From Diplonema papillatum (lineage: Eukaryota > Euglenozoa > Diplonemea > Diplonemida > Diplonemidae), in assembly GCA_030068145.1 (NCBI GenBank), contig JAPJBO010000034.1, positions 495,452 to 559,451 on the forward strand: a stretch of 64,000 nt of DNA, in the 5' to 3' direction. This document shows positions 1 through 10,350 of the stretch, piece by piece. The notes below the pieces were generated by a model. That model did no database searches, was not told the DNA's origin, and saw only the letters and a list, made by a program, of their open reading frames with translations. Positions within the stretch are counted from its first letter, which is position 1. Each line of letters opens with the position of its first letter. Position numbers and translations under genes: made by a program.

Positions 1-27
1 AGCACCAGGCAGTCCCTCGAGTATTTT
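1..27 (+). repeat. Family A repeat, 3' tail only
   Basis: The window opens with the right end of family A (AGGCAGTCCCTCGAGTATTT), the same end seen near 2714, 6193, 20562 and 29901. The rest of this copy lies outside the window. Confidence 0.7.
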
Positions 28-42
28 CACTTTTTTTTTAAC

Positions 43-212
43 CATTGCATGTGTGTGAGGAAACTGAACCGCCCAAGTAGGACCTTCTGATCATGATCAT
101 TTGCAAAATTTGCCACCTGAAACCACGTCCAGGATTTGGGTTCAGGGTAGCGAAAACACTAGTTTTCCTTTCTACTTTCTCCTACTCTCGCGGTGTACGG
201 TTTTGCGGAAGA
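43..212 (+). repeat. Family C dispersed repeat, copy 1
   Basis: A segment containing GAACCGCCCAAGTAGGACC and the palindrome TGATCATGATCA recurs at 2718-2785, 18188-18295 and 39949-40092. The longest copies end near a GCGGTGTACGGTTTT block. It has no reading frame of its own and its class is unknown. Confidence 0.8.
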
Positions 213-522
213 AAAGTGGGCCGCGACACGGGAAAAAGAACGAAGTTTTATGGACGCGCAGATGAACCACCTGCATCAAAAGCTCGCACGAGCTGCCAAT
301 ATGCAGGAACCCGCGACCTGCGCAAAACGCGAAAAACGGGTGCGCGAAAAACGGGTTTGGAAAGTGCGAAATGCTGCTGGGAATAGTTTGGCGAGACCCC
401 TTGAGTGGAAATGCCCCACCATTTAGAACCCCCGAGATCGTGTGCCAACGTTGGCAATCGACCCGACTCTGAAGAATGAAACCGGTCAAATTATGACTTC
501 AACTCCGAAAGCACCGTCTTTT

Positions 523-695
523 TAGTACTAACAATCTTGCGGGTTGCCCTTCAATGTATTGTGCAGGCTAAAAAGACGTAGGCAGCGTGTTTTGGTGGTT
601 GATCAAAATTCCTTACCTGAATATACACAGGGTAAATACAAGTGGGAAAACGATCAACCGGTGCACAAACAAAACGAAGCGCCTGTCTTTTTATC
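523..695 (+). repeat. Family B dispersed repeat, copy 1
   Basis: A segment of about 170 bp starts near TAGTACTAACAATCTTG and ends near ACAAACAAAACGAAGCGCC. It recurs at 6308, 9090, 13287, 48690 and, in part, 49849. Internal GGTTGATC and GATCAACC form an inverted pair. It is noncoding and its class is unknown. Confidence 0.8.
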
Positions 696-747
696 GGTCT
701 GCCAAGGGCTCGACTCAGCTATCGCTTAGAAATCTTGCGCTCGAAAA

Positions 748-790
748 AGACCCGGAGCCTCAAGTGAACGTTTTAACCCTAAAAGGGGCA
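748..790 (+). repeat. Family D short repeat
   Basis: A degenerate unit of about 45-55 bp of the form CCGGAG...CTCAAGYGAAC...CTCTAAAA. It recurs near 1684, 1991, 2186, 12366, 18597, 32131, 52045 and 52108. It has no coding potential. Confidence 0.5.
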
Positions 791-797
791 ACCTCTG

Positions 798-945
798 ATC
801 CAATTCACCCCCTGTCTGGTCGAACGTTGTATATATATACAAATGTTGTATATATAATAGTGCGTTGCTCAGGGTAGTCGAAGGCCTGACAATCATACTA
901 ATGCAACAAATTTACACCCCCTGTCTGGTCGAACGTTGCCGAACG
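798..945 (+). repeat. Local duplication with AT-rich hairpin and family G piece
   Basis: CCCCTGTCTGGTCGAACGTT occurs twice, near 808 and 916. Between the copies lie a TATATATA-rich foldback and a piece (about 861-915, GCTCAGGGTAGTCGAAGG) that recurs at 6838-6898. Confidence 0.6.
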
Positions 946-957
946 TTGTAGTTTGGG

Positions 958-1440
958 TTAGAAAAGGCAAAGAATCCGTGACGAAAATCTGTGTATCGCC
1001 GTCTGCTTCAATGTTCTGCCGCTTCCGGGAGCGCCAGTTCCACGTTCTCTCGCTTCGCTGTGTTCGGTGCTGACGCGGGGCCTCTCCGGCTCCTCCTTCC
1101 TCGTCGTCTCTGTCGGTTCTTCTCCTCTCGCCGCGGCCGCCCGGCGATGCCTCTTCCTGCAGCAGTGCCCGGGCTTCTTGCAGCTGTCACACGTCTGCAT
1201 CTCATGTTCAAGACACCGGTAGTAATGGTTGCGACAGCATTCCGCTGTTGTCTTGCACGTGGCGCACTGTGTCACCCGGTGCTTGGCGCACATCTCTACC
1301 GCCAGGCCATCACGTTGCTTGTGATGGTTTTCGCAACCACGCCACCGTCTTGTGCCGGCGCCAACCGATCGTGCACTTCACCTTTTGGTGCTGGTGGCAT
1401 ACGCGCTCGCCTTTGCCTCGTACCTGGGGATCCTACCATG
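958..1440 (-). pseudogene. Decayed C-terminal tail of a retrotransposon ORF2 (Cys/His array)
   Basis: The minus strand encodes a Cys/His-rich tail. It includes CATCKTTAECCRNHYYRC, then LEHEMQTCDSCKKPGHCCR. This matches the order and spacing of the ORF2 tail in the elements at 46.0-46.3 kb and 62.2-62.5 kb, which have CGECKTAAACCRSGHH and CRTHGRGTCQEC. The match continues upstream on the minus strand to about 1440 (CHQHQKVKC against CATHHKGKC), but across at least one frame change. No endonuclease or reverse transcriptase remains, so only the 3' end survives. The basic segment after the array runs to a stop at 958. The protein differs clearly from elements A and B, so this is an older or different subfamily. 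Confidence 0.7.
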
Positions 1441-1683
1441 CATCACCCAGTATAATCGCCGCGTAATCGAGCGGGGGGCGCAATCGAGGGTTTGTTGAAT
1501 TGGCTCAGGGGACCCCCCGGAAGATGGGGTTGGAAAAAGAAAAAAAGAGAGTTCGAGAAGAACGTCTAGAATTATTCTACGACGGCCAGCGGCAAAATGA
1601 AAGAAGGAACGAAAGTCGACGAATGCACAGCGCAGGTCCCGCAGTTGCGGTTCCCTTGCAAAAGCAAGTATTCTGGGGGCAAA

Positions 1684-2240
1684 AAGCCCCGGAGTCACAA
1701 GCGAACAGTCAGTCTGAAAAGTGATGGCACTTCTTAGCGCCCGGCCGGGCTCGGCAAGAAAGGAAAAAGATAGGTAGAATGTGACGAGCTCTTGGCATAA
1801 CCTGCGACTTTTGTTGCAGACGCACGAGGATAATTGCCCGTCCTCCTCCAGCTGATGCTCATTATCTGTTTTGTACCGCATATCGTACAAGGACAGGGAA
1901 GCAAGCTTCACACAGAATGAAGCGGCTGGTTTGACGGGTGTTCACAAAGAGGTGAAGTATTGATGACCAAAAATAACCCGTTTGCTGAGGGTCACCCGGT
2001 GACGTTCAGGTCCCGGATTCTCAAACAAACGTTCACGCTGAGAAATAGCGAACCGTGCGGAGAGTCCGTGTATAATGGCCGAAAACAAGAACGAACTAGA
2101 ACACCGGTACAACCCGGAGATACTCTACGCGCGTACAGCATAAAGTAAAGCACAGGCTCTGTGCGCAAGAACATTACAACGCAAGTCATCCGGAGACTTT
2201 AAACCGGAGTTTCAAGCTACCTTCCACTCTAAAGAAATGC
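1684..2240 (+). repeat. Three family D units in a gene-free stretch
   Basis: Degenerate family D units lie near 1684-1722, 1991-2045 and 2186-2240. No convincing gene is seen between 1440 and 2490; the open frames there are short and cross the repeats. Confidence 0.5.
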
Positions 2241-2497
2241 AGCAGTCCTGAGCTCCCGTGTAAGTATGGATTCTTGTTTTCTGTCCCCGAGCTTTAATTT
2301 GAAGGAGAGAGAAAAGCGTCGTGACTACACAGAGATTTCGGACGATGTATTTGGGTTGTTTCACTCATTTTCTGTTAATGATAGCTGTAGGCGTCTTTCT
2401 TAGCGCATCAAGATACTCTTGAAAAGTCATCTGCGGGCGGCGGATGCACACCACACTTCACTTTCACGTACACTATTTCCTACATTTTTTTTTTTTT

Positions 2498-2714
2498 GTA
2501 TAAGCACCTGCTTTGTAGGAAATGCTTGAGGAGACTGCCAGTTGCGATAGATCAAAGGAGGTAAATGTGCTGTAGCCCACACGAAACACAGGTAACCCTG
2601 GGTTTAGTGGCGGGCGTAAGCGTTCAACAAAAAAGACCCACTTTGTAGTTGTATTGTTTTCTCCCCCTCTAGCCTCCTTCGAAATGAGCACAAGGCAGTC
2701 CCTCGAGTATTTTT
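2498..2714 (+). repeat. Family A MITE-like element, well-preserved copy
   Basis: From about 2518 the sequence begins GGAAATGCTTGAGGAGACTG and ends AAGGCAGTCCCTCGAGTATT. The reverse complement of the end (AAATACTCGAGGGACTGCC) matches the start imperfectly over about 20 bp, which gives terminal inverted repeats. The internal part is noncoding. The shared left flank (AAGCACCTGCTTTGTA) also repeats between copies. Confidence 0.75.
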
Positions 2715-2717
2715 AGC

Positions 2718-2785
2718 TGTGAGGAAACTGAACCGCCCAAGTAGGACCTTCTGATCATGATCATTTGCCAAATTTGCCACCGCAC
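2718..2785 (+). repeat. Family C repeat, partial copy
   Basis: The family C core with the TGATCATGATCA palindrome sits directly against the right end of a family A copy. Confidence 0.75.
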
Positions 2786-3309
2786 GCTACTTAACTTACA
2801 CTCATATTTCTACTTTACTTCGCCTGTGCGCGCTTGTTTTGGACCAGAACTAACGATTTTATGCGCATTTGGGCCACACTGAAGTCAACAGCTTCGTGTG
2901 AAGACTACCGTCGTGGACTGTATGGCGATTCGGTGGAAACCCCCGGAGAGATGGTCCCTGCACTCTAACTCGTCTCTCTCTCTCTCGCTCCAGCATACCC
3001 CGCGGGAAACACGCCCTCTGTAGGCTCCGGATCACCCACGGTTTAGATTCTCGATGACGCATCTTTGCACACTTGAGTAAACGTGAACGGTTGCTGTGGG
3101 CGCGCTCGGGTTTGTCCCAAGCGCCTGGGTGTCTTTATCTCATTATTTTTTGAACATCGTTTGCTTTTGAAGGGCATTGTGACAGAACTTAATGTTTAAG
3201 CCTTTCTAGCTTTTTCTCCCAGAATTGGTGACCAGTTGCATAGAAGATGCATAGGATGCATCCTCAAAATCCAAAGAACGACGGAACGGTTGGGCCCGAA
3301 AATAGCCAA

Positions 3310-3540
3310 TTCCTACTGCCAGTGTTCTTTTGTTTACATAGGCGCCAGCTTGGAAGGAAATGTTCGACGATGCTGCCAGACAAAGAACCGAAGGGATCCC
3401 AAGTGCTGTAAATACCAAACCACGTGTTGAACGGGCGTGTGAGGTCATGCGGGTCTACCCCTGCACGACAAGACACACAAACACAACAGGTCAAAGTGCT
3501 GAATGAGCAAACAACACACGGTGGTAAGCGAAGAACCGGA
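3310..3540 (+). repeat. Dispersed repeat, inverted partner of 63255-63505
   Basis: This stretch of about 230 bp matches the reverse complement of 63255-63505. Shared blocks include CACAACAGGTCAAAGTGCTG and ACAACACACGGTGGTAAGCG. Its central block (GGAAATGTTCGACGATGCTG) is a distant match to the family A end. Confidence 0.7.
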
Positions 3541-3749
3541 TTGTGTTTGTATTGGATTTGCCCCTCTTCCTCTGTATTTCCTTCCATTCGGAGTCAAAGC
3601 AGCCGCGCCATCTATTTTCCGCCCCCATGAGTCACCCAAGTGCGCGTCGCACACAACTATCAAACTGATTTTGCAAACATCCATGTTGTCGGGAACGGCC
3701 TGACACTTTCACAACGCACAAGCCGGATAACATTCTACACAACGACAGG

Positions 3750-3815
3750 CACAACTAAAACTAAGGTTTCCTCCCCCACATTAAACTAAGATTTTCCCCT
3801 GCCCCCCCAAATCTC
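3750..3815 (+). repeat. Two partial family H ends
   Basis: The motif AAACTAAGGTTT followed by a C-run, then TTAAACTAAGATTTTCCCC, resembles the C-rich right end of family H seen at 34.3, 36.3 and 52.0 kb. Confidence 0.4.
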
Positions 3816-4439
3816 GTACTATTTCGTATTGCCTTCGGAATGCGGCGGCCTAATGGCTCTCTCTCTGTATCAGTAGGGTAAACCCAGCTTACGTTGCCTT
3901 TTAGTGGATGAGCAATCCAACCCTTGGACAAAAATCCTTGTCTAGGTCAGCATCCACGGCCATCCCGTGTCTCTTAGCTCTCTAACTTCTATACCCCATA
4001 CTCTTCCTAACACCAATCCCCGGTCCAATCAAAGACACGGAGACAATCAGGTGTCTTTCCGGCCTCGTGTAGAGCCCGGAACGTCAAGAAAAGCAATGAA
4101 AGCCCCCGCAAACCCGTTGGTTGTGCTGTTCCAACCAGCTGTTCCAACCCAGGTCAAAGCTCCTGCCATTTCTTTCGATATCTTTTGCTTCTTTTTGTAT
4201 TGCTTCTTTTTTCTTGGCGCTCGGCGGACTCCAGCCAACCATTCAGTTGTAGCATCACGGCACTGTTCGAGCAATCGTAGACAACCTGGGGCCAAGACCA
4301 GGAATATCTCCCCTGTGATCCCGCATTGCTGCCGTGACCCAGGCTCATTGGATCGCCTTTTCTTTTTACTACCCTTTTACTACCCAGGTTCGAAGCACGT
4401 CTTCGAACGCCCCCGTATTTCCCGCAATTGTGGCGGTGT
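3816..4439. other. Gene-free stretch
   Basis: The plus strand has an open frame across part of this stretch. It runs on through the tandem array that follows and resembles no family I know, so I do not call a gene. Confidence 0.3.
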
Positions 4440-5240
4440 AGGAAGGTTTACACCCGCTCAACAAGCAACCTCTTGCTGGAAAAGTGGTACCTCGTTTTCG
4501 TTAGCGGCGGACGGTACAACCAACCCCGAACAGCCCAGCAGGTTGGTGCAGCATCGTCATCCCGAGATCAGTATCTATGCGCGTGTGCTTTGCGGACGCA
4601 CAGACCAGGGTGAACCCTACTGCCCTGTGCATACTTTCTCGGCTAATCTGCGCTGAGCCCCCTGTCGGGCGTGAGTTCGCTACTCTTACTCTCGGACTCC
4701 AGATATGACACGCAGCAACAAGCAACCGCTTTTGCCGGAGGCGAAAGATTCAATCAGGTCGCATGACTATCTGTGTGCGCATGCGCTGTGCAGCAGCGCA
4801 CATCAGGTGATCCCTGGTGCACAGTTTCCCGGGCACCGACTCCCCGTCCTCGGGGCTTAGGTTACACGCTCAACAAACAACCTCTTTGCCGGACAGCGGA
4901 ACCTCGTTTCTTGCTTGTGTGCTAAGCAGCAACGGACCAGGAAACCCCGATTCCGTCGCACCCGCGCACTTCAAAAGCTGCGCTACCCATGTCGGTGTGC
5001 CCGCTCGGACCTCGCCGTCGGGTTTTAGGTTTTACACTGAACAAACAACCCTTTGCCGGAGTGCGGAACCTCGTCTTCATTTCATGGTTGGCCGACCATG
5101 GTCCTCCGCTGTGTGGAGGACTATCAGGTACGCAAGCCGCGTAGATAGGGAACACTACCCTGTCGGCGACCTCGGTTTTTCGGTTTTACACGCTCAAACA
5201 ATCTTTTGCTGGACAGCTGAACCCCTCGTTGATGAAAACG
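4440..5240 (+). repeat. Degenerate tandem array, about 155-260 bp units
   Basis: The block TTACACGCTCAACAAACAAC...TTTGCCGGA...GGAACCTCGTT recurs near 4446, 4714 (partial), 4859, 5029 and 5184. The spacers differ but share GC-rich CTCGGCG-like pieces. No frame is kept between units, so this is an old minisatellite-like array. Confidence 0.7.
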
Positions 5241-5640
5241 TCCCGTATAGCTTGCGAATTATACGGAATGTGAAACTCCCTCCCGGAAGAAATATTTCCC
5301 CCCCCCCCCCTAAACATTTAACTTAGCCCCACCCCCTCTTATTTATTCTTACTGGGCAACTAACACAAGCTTGATGAGCACTGAGATTGCACGCGAACTT
5401 TTTCACAAATAAATTCCACTCCAAGAAATACTTTTAACTCTAAATTAAAAAAAGCACGTACGAAATACTCTCTCCTCCAGGTAAACTATATGTCCTCCCC
5501 TACCCCCCAAGTGGTGCTAGCACCACGCGCTTTTAATAAGTAAATTTAGCAATATTTCTCCGCGACCGACCCCGCGCCCGCACCCCGTCCCACAACAGGC
5601 ATCTGCCCAAGCGTCCCGCATGCACTTTTTTACACTTAGA
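5241..5640. other. AT/C-run spacer
   Basis: This stretch contains C-runs (5301-5310), A/T-rich stretches and no gene signal. Confidence 0.3.
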
Positions 5641-5712
5641 CTCGAAGGCGAGTGCTGGCAGCGTGCTTGGGAGGAGATTAGCCTAGCGATCAGGTTCACT
5701 CACTAGCTCGGC
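5640..5712 (+). repeat. Family F repeat
   Basis: GGCAGCGTGCTTGGGAGGAG followed by ATTAGCCTA and CACTCACTAGC matches the element nested at 31703-31846. Related GGCAGCG...ACTAC pieces occur at 7296, 9258, 9415 and 30393. Confidence 0.6.
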
Positions 5713-5931
5713 ACGAGCCAGAAAGAAGCTCCCCAACCGGACTTCTAACCGGAGCCGACAACAAGGCACCCCGGAAACCGTTCCTCCTCCCGACCTAACA
5801 TCATTATTTTCACACCAAGGATCCGCTCACTGTTAGAGAAGGCTGGGTGCCTCTCCCGGGCCCTGCTGGTTCAGGGTTTCCGAACCTCTTTGCAAGGATG
5901 CTGATGAGCATTCATCCATCTCTTCTTTTTT

Positions 5932-6193
5932 TGCATAAGCACCTGCTGTGTAGGAAATACTTGGAGGCTGCCAGTTGCGAACTATCAATGGTATAGTGTG
6001 GCACTCATCAGCATGTCGGTGACTCCCCTCTATCGCAACAGATCCCCAATACCAACGGAGGTAAATATGCTGCAGCCCACACGAAGCACACATAAATCCG
6101 GCGTTCAACAGAAAGGACCCACTGTGTGGTTGTATTGTTCTCCCCTATCTATCCTCTTCGAAGTAAGCACAAGGCAGCCCCTCGAGTATTTTG
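5932..6193 (+). repeat. Family A MITE-like element, long subfamily
   Basis: Both family A ends are present. An extra block of about 50 bp (GTGTGGCACTCATCAGCATG to CTATCGCAACA) also occurs in the copy at 12040-12290, which defines a longer subfamily. Confidence 0.75.
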
Positions 6194-6307
6194 TGGTAAC
6201 ATCGCATCTTACACGACTGAGGTTTTCCACTTAACCCCTTTCTGCAACGTGGAGATTGAAGGCGACGGCAATTACAGGAAACGCAACAAGGAGGAGAGGA
6301 TTGGGTA

Positions 6308-6460
6308 CTTAATCGGGTTGCCCTTCAAAAAGGTACTGGAAGGCGAATACGACGCCGCAGCGTGTTTTGACGGTTGATCAGAATTCCGCACCTGAATAAG
6401 AAACAGGGAAGTCGATCAAACGGCACGCACAAACAAAACGAAACGCCTGTCTTCTTTTCC
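6308..6460 (+). repeat. Family B repeat, diverged copy
   Basis: It keeps GGGTTGCCCTTCAA, CAGCGTGTTTTG, GGTTGATCAGAATTCC and ACGCACAAACAAAACGAAAC in family order, with divergence between them. Confidence 0.65.
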
Positions 6461-6837
6461 CTCCCGCCCCCACCTTTCTTTTTTGCAGGACATATGAGAA
6501 AGTCGCTGAGAAAAGAAACACAAACGGCTCGGATTTTTTTTGCAACGTTTTCTTTTTATTTTCGTTGTCTTCTTGTTTGTGGTTTTACTTGCGAGTGCTC
6601 CGTCTGGCATGCAACTGTTCCTGTCTCCCGAAAAAATACGTTAGGGCCCATGATTCTAGAAGCCGCTCTTGTTCGCTTTCCCAGCAATGTTGGAACCAAT
6701 GAGGACCAGAATCCCGCCGATGGGGCCGCGAGATGGCTTCCAAGCGACCCTCATCCACACGGCTGCCGGACCGCCATGCCCATGGCTGGGTCGAACTCCC
6801 CGTATCCGGATTTCGTCTGAGGCTGGATTCCACTGTG

Positions 6838-6898
6838 TTAGTGCGTTGCTCAGGGTAGTCGAAGGCCTGACGTTCACAATAATGCAACAAAATTTACA
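6838..6898 (+). repeat. Family G repeat
   Basis: TAGTGCGTTGCTCAGGGTAG...AATGCAACAAAATTTACAC matches 861-915. Confidence 0.65.
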
Positions 6899-6959
6899 CT
6901 GCGTGGTGGGGGGGAGCGCGCAAAAGGGCGCTGGTGTTTTCTGCTTTATTTAACTTTCT

Positions 6960-7020
6960 TCTACGTACAGAACTTCATGCACCAGTGTTCTGCCTGTACA
7001 TTAACCTGAGTATTTTTCCC
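6960..7020 (+). repeat. Family H-like fragment
   Basis: CTTCATGCACCAGTGTTCTG and CCTGTACATTAACCTGAG resemble the core of family H (GCATGAGAGGCAGTGTTCTG, CCTAAACATTAAACT). Confidence 0.4.
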
Positions 7021-7084
7021 CGAGGACGTCAGTTCAAAGGCAGGAACGTGTTTAATTTGTTTTTTCTTTTTATCTTTTCACCGT

Positions 7085-7278
7085 GCTCTACAGGAAATAC
7101 TCAAAAAGGCACCAGTTGCAAGCTAGTCTCAGCGTGATGATCTCACACGAACCCACAGACGAATCTGGGTGGAGTGCTGGGTGCAAGCGTTCAACCGCAA
7201 AGACCCATATTTGTGTTGTTTCTTCCCCCTTCAGCCTCCGTCGAAACAATCAACGCGTGGTGCTTCTGCGTATTTCTT
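7085..7278 (+). repeat. Family A element, highly diverged
   Basis: The order GGAAATACTC, CCAGTTGCAAG, CACACGAACC, GCAAGCGTTCAAC, AAAGACCCA, CCTCCGTCGAAA and GCGTATTTCTTG follows family A, with many substitutions. Confidence 0.5.
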
Positions 7279-7295
7279 GTATTCACAAAGCATGG

Positions 7296-7402
7296 TTGGT
7301 ACTAAAAAGTAGTGGCTGGCTGCGCACTACACGGAACTTACCAAAGCAGGCGAGTTCAGCTAGTGCGCGCAAAACAAAAGAAACCGCCATACCAATATTC
7401 TT
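7296..7402 (+). repeat. Family F repeat
   Basis: GGTACTAAAAAGTAGTGGCT...GCGCACTAC...CTTACC...AGTGCGCGCAAA matches 9258-9385 and 9415-9495. Confidence 0.6.
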
Positions 7403-8690
7403 GTTCCCGCACTTGGCGGCGCTTGTCCCGCCGCCGAGACGCCCTTCGCATTATGATTTTACAACAGGGTGGGTCCCTTCTTCTGTTTTGCAGAGAAATG
7501 TTTAGGCTCTGAGAAAAAGCAACTCGTCCGCGGGCGTAGGGAAATCAGCACCTTTCTCAGTGGGATACGGTTGGAAACCTGCGTTGGCGATTGAATACAT
7601 GTTGCGTGATTCAATCGAGTCAATCGCTATTGACGAGGATGGTTGAAATGACCAGATCGGGATGAGCGGATTGCCGTTACGCTGTCACATATCTGGTGTG
7701 TGGGTGTGTTAGAAGGACACTGTCTTGCAATTGGAATGCTACGTTAGTGTCCGGGGGCAGACGGGGTCTTTTTGCGCCACTCAACGAGGGACTCGTTGTG
7801 TCCCGGGGAGCCTGCGCGGACACAACCTGATGGGTTGCATGTATCGCGTTAGGCGAAGATGCAGTGCGGCATCTTGCGTGATCAGACCTGGGAGATTGTT
7901 CCGCCAGATCAAACCGATCGAAGGAGCAGAACCAAAAATTGTTGGCGGAAGTGGTTGTAGAATCCTTTGCCAGTACACTGCGGAGGGACGTGCACTGCTT
8001 CGCCATGACGTCTATGTCGGATTGTGTTCAGCAGTTCTTCACTGCGCTTGCCAGGAAAAATTGGATCTGCCGGGGAGTCGAGTCGTTTGCTACGTTTCGG
8101 CACCTTATCGGCAAAATCTAGTCATTCGTATTAACCGAAACAGATCTGTTGAGTGGTTCAGCACTCGCCGGATATGCTGCTTTTGATCGCATGTACTATT
8201 GATCAGCAGATCCCCTGTACGATCACCCCCAAAACGTTACTTTGTTCGCCCGACCACATTCGTGAAGGCTGTGCAGTTCTCTCATTGATGCAGATTATCG
8301 CCTCAGATTCTTTGCATACTAACCCAAACTCTCATCGACTTTCGTGGTGCATCAACTCCTTCAGTGAACTGTGATGAGGCAGTTGGACTATGGAAATCCC
8401 GCATGAAGGTCTTTGCAGATTCCTCGAGTGAATCAGATGCAGGTTTCGCTATTCGGAGTACACGCCGTGTTGATCGTAGAGCCCAAAGAGAAGCAACGCG
8501 TGCTCGCACAATTCCCCGTTATGCCCTGTGGACGTAGTTCTGCGAACGTGTCTCCCCCCCTCATGCTTTCTCCCTTCTCTAGGATAAATCTTGGCACCAC
8601 CGCGTACCGACCGAATTGACTCTTCGCTCTTTCCCTTCTGCTGCGTCAACATCATTGAGCACGGATCTTTTTTTTTTTTATCATCTTTTT
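7403..8690. other. Stretch without a confident gene
   Basis: A plus-strand frame of 153 codons (7725-8186) and several overlapping minus-strand frames are open here. None shows a recognisable motif. A decayed mobile-element ORF is possible, but I see no catalytic signature. The C- and T-runs near 8556 and 8665-8710 are simple sequence. Confidence 0.3.
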
Positions 8691-8712
8691 TCCTTTCTTT
8701 TTTTTCATTTTT

Positions 8713-8890
8713 CAAGAAGCACCCGCACTGTAGGCAATTCTCGAAGAGGCTGCCAACAGTGCAAAATCGCAAGGAGGTAAATGTGCTGCAGCCCACACAA
8801 AAACACAGGTAAATACGGATTTTAGTGCCGGGCGTAAGTGTTCGATAAAAGTGACCCGTTTGGAACCGCGTTGTTCCTCCCCCCCTCTAG
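8713..8890 (+). repeat. Family A element, right end missing
   Basis: Family A order is kept from AAGAAGCACCCGCACTGTAG to CTCCCCCCTCTAGCC, then diverges before the usual CTCGAGTATTT end. Confidence 0.6.
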
Positions 8891-9089
8891 CCGACGCCTA
8901 GCCAAAGCGCCGGGGGGCCCGGAGTGTTGGCAGATGCTACTGAGGCTTTGACCTAATCAGCTCGGTTGCAGTTTGAGCTGAACGGTGCTCTAATCGGAAG
9001 CGCCACAGTCGCGGCCCTTGCCGGTAGTTTGTTCTCGAGGAGCCCCCCTTGCTTACTTCGACGGAGGTTGAAGGGAGAATAACTTTTGA

Positions 9090-9245
9090 AGTACTAACTA
9101 TCTTGCAGGTAGCCCTTCAATGTATTGTGCAGACGAACAAGACGTAGGCAGCGTGTTGTGGGTTCATCAGAATTCCGAACCTGAAAATGACACAGGGTAA
9201 ATACATCAACCGGCACGCAGAAACAAAACGAAGCGCTTGTCGGTT
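9090..9245 (+). repeat. Family B repeat
   Basis: AGTACTAACTATCTTGCAGG...AGACGTAGGCAGCGTG...GCACGCAGAAACAAAACGAA follows the family B order. Confidence 0.75.
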
Positions 9246-9257
9246 TTTTTCTTCTTT

Positions 9258-9495
9258 TTTTTGTGTTAACAATGCATTGTTGGTACTAAAAATTAGTAGT
9301 TGGCAGCGTACTAAAAGCAACTCACCAAATCAGGTGAAAAGCCGCTAGTGCGCACAAACAAACGGAAGCGCCATACTAATTTTTTTGAATATTGGACCAA
9401 TTTTGTACTCATCACGAATCAGTATTGGCAGCGCACTACGTGAAACTTACCGAAACAGATGCTTTGCGCACAAACGAAACGGCACTTTGTTTTGT
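9258..9495 (+). repeat. Two adjacent family F repeats
   Basis: Related units lie at 9258-9385 (GGTACTAAAAATTAGTAG...AGTGCGCACAAACAAACGG) and 9415-9495 (CAGTATTGGCAGCGCACTAC...TGCGCACAAACGAAACGG). Confidence 0.6.
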
Positions 9496-9544
9496 GTGGG
9501 TTACAACACATTTTCTCTTCGAGATTTGGGCTCTTGTTGCGTCG

Positions 9545-10020
9545 TGGTATTGTCCTTTGACAGAGTGAGCGATGCCTCTCATCTCACCTTTAAGAAACAC
9601 GACTGAGTCACGCATGCTCTTGACAGACGCTAGCGTCCGGCATTTGCACGCGCGTCGCAGTCGTTGGGTGGTATTGACAAGGGGTTTCATCGGACACTCG
9701 GATGAGCTTCGTTACTTCACCGCCGCAGGTTCCCCCCTGCCCTGGAGGTCTGCTTGGCTGCCTTCGGGTTGCGCTTCCGTGGTGCTGTTGCTTCGCTTTT
9801 GGACTCCTTCTTCGGCTTGGTACGGTCCCAACGTCCTGGTCTGCCCTTGGTGCCCGTCTTGCGCTTGTCCTTTGACAGAGTGAGCCGGGCCACCTGGCAC
9901 CTTGAAGAAACGGCTGTGGCACGCGAAACGCTAGCGTCCGGCATTGTGCATGTGTGTCGCTGGTGTGAACAAGGGGCTTTCTCGGACACTCAAACGAGCT
10001 TCATCACTTCACCGCCGTAC
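9545..10020 (+). repeat. Diverged direct duplication with an inverted third block
   Basis: TTGTCCTTTGACAGAGTGAG...GCTAGCGTCCGGCATT...GACAAGGGG...CACTTCACCGCCG occurs at 9549-9725 and again at 9866-10015. The first block also occurs inverted at 10850-10880. Minus-strand frames across it carry a lysine-rich segment, but no family is recognised. Confidence 0.55.
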
Positions 10021-10350
10021 CCCTGCACGAGGGTGGCAGCTTTGCGGATTCTTGCCTGTGGCACGGCGTACCTTTTCGCCATCTCACCGTCTGCGATTTG
10101 GGGCCTTTTGTTTAGGCCGGCCAGCATTTTGCCTCCGAGCGACGTCAGGGCGTTCGCGTGCAATGCATTTCTATCGCCGGGTGAATCGGTGTCTGCACGA
10201 CGTTCGCCAGGCGGCGCGTCGCCCTTTTCATCGCGGACGACTAGTCGCGAAGTCACGCCGTTACTCCGCCGTTGCACGGTTTTGCACCTCATCCATCGCG
10301 CGGTTCGTCGGAGCGTCGGCGTCAACATTTTGCTGCGTCGCGATGAGGAT

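Noticed and set aside
4380-4420. tRNA B-box-like GGTTCGAAGC
   Set aside because: No A box at a suitable distance and no cloverleaf can be drawn. The same applies to GAGTTCGAATG near 35210.
7725-8186. Possible decayed transposon polyprotein
   Set aside because: No catalytic or zinc motif can be seen in either strand's frames. Composition is not coding-like.
9990-10328. Histone-like or other conserved minus-strand protein of 112 codons
   Set aside because: Segments such as RYAVPQARIRKAATLV looked suggestive, but no family pattern holds across the frame, and the block overlaps a diverged duplication.
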